In this document: piece by piece, positions 62,906 through 64,000 of the stretch
How positions within the stretch are numbered: the first letter of the stretch is position 1
How the letters are laid out: each line of letters begins with the position of its first letter
Source: Pleurocapsales cyanobacterium LEGE 06147
GTDB lineage: Bacteria; Cyanobacteriota; Cyanobacteriia; Cyanobacteriales; Xenococcaceae
Length of the DNA: 64,000 bases
Direction of reading: 5' to 3'
Assembly (NCBI GenBank): GCA_015207585.1
Contig: JADEWQ010000009.1
Coordinates: 1 to 64,000, forward strand
Translations under genes and position numbers: made by a program
Notes under the pieces: model-generated
The model's database searches: none
Told to the model about the DNA's origin: nothing
The model's input: the letters and a program-made list of their open reading frames with translations, nothing else

Positions 62906-63814
62906 ATGATTTCAGAAATTCTAGCATTAGAGCCTGTTTTTGCTCGACACGAAACTTTTTACCCTCGGTTTGGCTGGCTTAAAAAGGGGTTCGATCGGGC
63001 AGAAGAAGATTCGGAGATTTTTCTGCGGGAAGATGCACCTGTACTTTTAGGTGTGGGAAAGAACATGGTGCGTTCTATTCGCTACTGGTGTCAAACGTTT
63101 AAAGTTTTAAAAGAGGACAGTCCTGCTGATTTTGGCAAACAGCTTTTTTCTAATAACGGCTGGGATTCTTTTTTAGAAGATCCAGCTTCTCTTTGGTTAT
63201 TACACTGGAATTTATTAAAACCAACCTGTCAAGCTGCCGCTTGGTATTTTACTTTCTTCGTTTTTAGAAAAGTTGAATTTACCGCAGATGATTTATTAAC
63301 AGAATTGAATGAATGGCAAAAAACTTTAAATAAAACTGTGGTCGAATCTTCTTTAAAGAAGGATGTTTCTTGTATTTTGCGAATGTATGGCTCTGAGGAA
63401 ACAAAAGCTGGGTATGTAGAAGACTCAATTGATTGTCCTTTTCAAGAACTAGGAATTATTCAAAACTCTGGAAATAGCAAACGCTACACTTTTAGAACTG
63501 GCGCAAAAGCAAATTTACCTGCCGAAGTTATTGTTGCTGCTTGTTTGGAATATGCTGGCTGGACTAGTCAAGGAGCAAAAACAATTGCAATATCTAGACT
63601 TTTGTACGATCTTGGTAGTCCAGGTCTGGCTTTTAAACTTTCTGAGAGTGTTCTTTGTGAAGCTATTGAAAAGGTGGCGCGGTCTACTGATTCGCTGAAT
63701 CTTTCTGACTCGGCAGGATTAATTCAATTTTCATACTTTTGCGACCCAAAACAACTAGCAGAAGATATTCTAGATAAGTATTATCAGTCCAGAGGCAGTG
63801 GATATAAATCGTAA
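62906..63814 (+). CDS. sspB: DUF4007-family protein, SspB-like subunit of a phosphorothioation system
   Basis: 302 residues. It opens with EPVFARHETFYPRFGWLKKGFDRA and continues with FLREDAPVLLGVGKNMVRSIRYWC, typical of DUF4007. In the Ssp DNA phosphorothioation system (SspA desulfurase, SspB, SspC ATPase, SspD PAPS-reductase-like), SspB is the DUF4007 nickase. Its stop (63812-63814) overlaps the start of the next gene by one base (TAATG). The assignment to Ssp rests on family recognition and on this coupling; the rest of the locus is beyond the edge. Confidence 0.75.
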   Translation: MISEILALEPVFARHETFYPRFGWLKKGFDRAEEDSEIFLREDAPVLLGVGKNMVRSIRYWCQTFKVLKEDSPADFGKQLFSNNGWDSFLEDPASLWLLHWNLLKPTCQAAAWYFTFFVFRKVEFTADDLLTELNEWQKTLNKTVVESSLKKDVSCILRMYGSEETKAGYVEDSIDCPFQELGIIQNSGNSKRYTFRTGAKANLPAEVIVAACLEYAGWTSQGAKTIAISRLLYDLGSPGLAFKLSESVLCEAIEKVARSTDSLNLSDSAGLIQFSYFCDPKQLAEDILDKYYQSRGSGYKS

Positions 63815-64000
63815 TGACTAATAAGGCACTTTCTACGGAGCGTTCAAGACGGTCGTCACAAGCTGCCGAGGTTTCCTCGGCAGACGCGACCTCCTCTGGA
63901 GGTTTCCTCCAGAGACAGCTCCTTCATTATTTCAGCCTCAACCGTCGCTACTCTCGTTCGGTTAATTTAGAGCGAGATTTAGAACAACCAGATGCGTTAG
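63814..64000 (+). CDS. Start of the next Ssp-locus gene (probable SspC-like ATPase), truncated by the window
   Basis: The ATG overlaps the DUF4007 stop, so the genes are coupled. The first 62 codons stay open to the window end: MTNKALSTERSRRSSQAAEVSS at first, then FLQRQLLHYFSLNRRYSRSVNLERDLEQPD. The section about 13-35 is encoded by two tandem hairpins and looks like an in-frame insertion. SspC is expected after SspB; the Walker A motif is not yet reached, so the identity is inferred from order. Confidence 0.55.
   Translation, partial: MTNKALSTERSRRSSQAAEVSSADATSSGGFLQRQLLHYFSLNRRYSRSVNLERDLEQPDAL
63863..63914. repeat. Two tandem GAGG-TTT-CCTC hairpins inside a coding region
   Basis: CTGCCGAGG-TTT-CCTCGGCAG (63863-63883) and CTCTGGAGG-TTT-CCTCCAGAG (63894-63914) are two perfect 9-bp hairpins with the same loop and inner GAGG/CCTC core, 10 bases apart. 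Both lie within the start of the gene at the window edge and keep its frame. Confidence 0.7.

Overview
The window is chromosomal DNA of a cyanobacterium. Evidence: beta-carotene hydroxylase CrtR, phycocyanobilin:ferredoxin oxidoreductase PcyA, the ClpR/ClpP pair, a PilMNOQ set with an AMIN-type secretin, a DevBCA-type exporter, a cyanobacterial Mn transporter, and very many copies of the octamer GCGATCGC (HIP1). Moderate GC, many palindromic and heptameric repeats and IS200/IS605 debris fit a large-genome unicellular or baeocytous lineage such as the Pleurocapsales. That placement is a guess; no rRNA or marker comparison was possible.

Layout. 1-2.9 kb: crtR, then a broken P-loop gene split by a decayed TnpB element. 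3-5.8 kb: divergent manganese ABC transporter (mntA-mntB leftward, mntC rightward) around four phased TATGA repeats. 5.9-10.1 kb: devB-devC-devA exporter with a divergent TetR regulator and a 27-bp tandem operator-like repeat. 10.1-22.2 kb: mostly core or household genes (pcyA, tatA, cyclase-family hydrolase, CadD transporter, pentapeptide protein, trpD, ABC ATPase, ABC1 kinase, pfkA, an unknown ParB-like protein, FAH-family hydrolase, rpsF). 22.3-26.9 kb: leftward run of flavin monooxygenase, AtzG-like, AtzE-like and MOSC genes, with a divergent TetR regulator. 27-29.5 kb: a methyltransferase, a deleted Uma2 gene and a tnpB-only IS605-type element abutting coaE.

30-38.5 kb: ABC exporter, predicted outer-membrane barrel, orphan ABC-2 permease, a small-membrane/TM2-SHOCT/HhH trio, two toxin-antitoxin modules (HicAB and YefM-YoeB) and a solute-binding lipoprotein. 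38.8-43.9 kb: pilM-pilN-pilO-pilQ, the type IV pilus alignment complex and secretin. 44-48 kb: HU, CobD-like aminotransferase carrying an in-frame low-complexity insertion, a flavin oxidoreductase, and a thymidylate kinase-like protein with an altered P-loop, separated by MITE-like nested palindromes. 48.5-53.2 kb: clpR-clpP and a paired inactive/active M16 peptidase. 53.5-55.7 kb: TetR regulator and a membrane protein with a voltage-sensor-like look. 55.8-62.1 kb: rimP-nusA-ylxR-infB translation/transcription operon with a structured leader and a terminator-like hairpin before rimP. 62.6 kb: tRNA-Pro(GGG).

The right edge (62.9-64 kb) enters what looks like a DNA phosphorothioation (Ssp-type) defence locus: a DUF4007/SspB-like gene translationally coupled to the start of a second gene whose first codons contain two tandem hairpins. 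This is the main defence lead; most of it lies outside the window.
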